From an uncultured bacterium (GTDB taxonomy: Bacteria; Cyanobacteriota; Vampirovibrionia; Gastranaerophilales; Gastranaerophilaceae): a DNA stretch of 64,000 nt. The notes under the pieces are model-generated. The model saw nothing but the letters and a program-made list of their open reading frames with translations. It was not told the DNA's origin and ran no database searches. Shown one piece after another: positions 62,789 through 64,000 of the stretch (position 1 is its first letter; the number at the start of each line of letters is the position of its first letter). The stretch covers positions 36,564-100,563 of the forward strand of contig CASEYJ010000007.1 in NCBI GenBank assembly GCA_949292175.1. Direction: 5' to 3'. The position numbers and the translations under genes were made by a program.

Positions 62789-64000
62789 ATGCAGGCAGAG
62801 AATAAAATGGCAGTTACACCAATTGGCAAACTTATTTGTCAAATGTCAGTACCACCATTGATATCAATGTTTTTGCAGTATTCATATAATCTGGTAGACA
62901 GCATATTTGTTGCAAGGCTTAGTGAAGACGCATTAACAGCCGTCTCCCTTTCATTTCCTATAACAACTCTGATGAATGCAGCTTCTATTTGGATAGGAGT
63001 CGGGGTTAATGTATTAATTGCAGGATATCTTGGTAAAAAAGAACAAAACAATGCAAATACGGTTGTCACGCATGGAATTTTTCTATCCTTTATCGTTGGT
63101 GCTTTACTTAATATACTATCGTTATTGATTATGAAGCCTTACTTTATGGCTTTCTCCAGTAATGAAGAAATCTATAAACTAAGTATAGCATATATGAGTA
63201 TCTGTTCATTTATGCAAATTCCCAATATGGTACATATATCTATTCAAAAAATAATACAGGCTACAGGGAATATGGTTGCACCTATGTGGTTTCAAATTGC
63301 AGGTGTTGTTGTTAATTTTATTTTTAACCCGATTTTGATTTTTGGAATTGGAGCTTTTCCTGCCATGGGAATCTGCGGCTCTGCTTTAGCAACTGTTGTA
63401 GGTTATCTTGTCTCTATGATTTTGGCATTTGCTTTATTACTTGGAACAAAACAAAAAGTGCAATTAAAAATCAAAGGTGTTTATTGGCAAAAACAAATAA
63501 TCAGTAAAATTTTTGCATTAGGTCTACCGTCATTTATTATGAACGCACTTAGTTCGTTTATGGTGACATTTGTAAATCTTTTCCTGATAGCATATTCTGC
63601 AACTGCAATTGCCTTCTTCGGGGCATATTTTAAGGTTCAACAACTAATTATCATGACCGTGAATGGTTTAATTCAGGGTTGTTTACCTGTTATGAGTTTT
63701 AACTACGGTGCAAAAAACAGAGAAAGATTACACTTAGCTTTCAGTTATGGAACAATTCTGGTTTCAATTATGATGATTATAGGAACAATAGTAGTAATAG
63801 TATATCCGTCACAAATTTTAAAATTATTTGCGGCTTCCGATGAGATGTGTTCTTTTGGAATATCCGCTATGCGGATTATGGCTGTAAGTTACCTGTTTTG
63901 TGGTATTTCTACAATGATTTCAACTTATTTTCAGGCTACGGGGAATGTATTGTCAAGTATTGGAATTCAACTTTGCAGGCAGCTGATTTTATTTGTTCCG
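62789..64000 (+). CDS. MATE-family efflux transporter, cut by the window edge
   Basis: The frame runs open from ATG 62789 (AAAAGGAG seven bases upstream) to the last base, 404 codons. The N-terminus (TPIGKLICQMSVPPLISMFL, then YNLVDSIFVARLSEDALTAV) is typical of MepA-like Na+-driven MATE pumps common in Clostridia. The later QATGNMVAPMWFQIAGVVVN and YFQATGNVLSSIGIQLCRQL match the two halves. Only the last few helices are missing. It differs strongly from the MATE at 40.1 kb. It lies behind tRNA-Ser and a repeat region, and acquisition by transfer is suspected. Confidence 0.92.
   Translation, partial: MQAENKMAVTPIGKLICQMSVPPLISMFLQYSYNLVDSIFVARLSEDALTAVSLSFPITTLMNAASIWIGVGVNVLIAGYLGKKEQNNANTVVTHGIFLSFIVGALLNILSLLIMKPYFMAFSSNEEIYKLSIAYMSICSFMQIPNMVHISIQKIIQATGNMVAPMWFQIAGVVVNFIFNPILIFGIGAFPAMGICGSALATVVGYLVSMILAFALLLGTKQKVQLKIKGVYWQKQIISKIFALGLPSFIMNALSSFMVTFVNLFLIAYSATAIAFFGAYFKVQQLIIMTVNGLIQGCLPVMSFNYGAKNRERLHLAFSYGTILVSIMMIIGTIVVIVYPSQILKLFAASDEMCSFGISAMRIMAVSYLFCGISTMISTYFQATGNVLSSIGIQLCRQLILFVP

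Overview
The window reads as chromosome of a low-GC, Gram-negative bacterium of the non-photosynthetic cyanobacterial lineage (Vampirovibrionia/'Melainabacteria', most likely gut-type Gastranaerophilales). This placement is an inference from gene content and order: efp-accB-accC; an infA-rpmJ-rpsM-rpsK-rpsD-rpoA-rplQ-truA-rplM-rpsI operon close to the cyanobacterial order; a B12/radical-SAM gene next to RNase E/G; Lpt lipopolysaccharide export; PilT; and no photosynthesis gene. Many lineage-specific hypothetical proteins sit between the housekeeping genes. Gene density is high, most genes have an AGGAG-like ribosome site, and convergent genes often share one palindromic terminator.

Layout. 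1-4.1 kb (minus strand): a membrane pyrophosphatase cut by the window edge, a secreted protein and a glutamate synthase small-subunit-type oxidoreductase. 4.2-12.3 kb (plus): an MBL hydrolase, the radical SAM protein, RNase E/G, two small membrane proteins and a TPR protein. 12.3-17.2 kb (minus): an acidic protein, rimP-nusA behind a leader hairpin, and a long coiled-coil protein. 17.2-20.8 kb: a candidate small RNA, cobO with a structured leader, a regulator made of four winged-helix domains, and ychF. 20.9-28.6 kb: pilT, recF, yraN, queF, a dicarboxylate/glutamate symporter, a secreted matrixin-like protein without its zinc ligands, an FtsL-like protein and rsmH. 28.7-33.2 kb: a hexapeptide acyltransferase, gcvPA-gcvH-gcvT and a J-protein. 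33.4-37.8 kb: a SEC-C protein, then an operon of a nucleotidyltransferase-like and a PHP-domain protein. 37.8-42.3 kb: tmk-tgt-ndk and two transporters. 43-46 kb: accC-accB-efp. 46-51.5 kb: the ribosomal protein/rpoA operon. 52-56.6 kb: speB, ligA, a membrane protein and a SIMPL lipoprotein. 56.7-61.5 kb: lptB, an LptF/G permease and a NAGPA-type glycosidase, a pair of related membrane proteins, and galE. 61.6-64 kb: tRNA-Ser(CGA), about 1.1 kb of repeat-containing DNA without convincing genes, and a MATE transporter of Firmicute-like character cut by the right edge.

The gene set covers translation and transcription (ribosomal operon, rimP-nusA, efp, RNase E/G), queuosine tRNA modification (queF and tgt), fatty-acid synthesis initiation (accB/accC), glycine cleavage, outer-membrane assembly (lpt) and DNA repair (recF, ligA).

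The most unusual items are the four-winged-helix regulator, the degenerate matrixin, the nucleotidyltransferase-like/PHP operon, a short aromatic/basic N-terminal motif that recurs in unrelated lineage-specific proteins, a promoter-to-terminator candidate small RNA at 17.37-17.51 kb, a terminator-like hairpin inside the rimP-nusA leader, and several promoters whose -10 box lies 6-8 bases from an ATG that lacks a ribosome site, which points to leaderless mRNAs.
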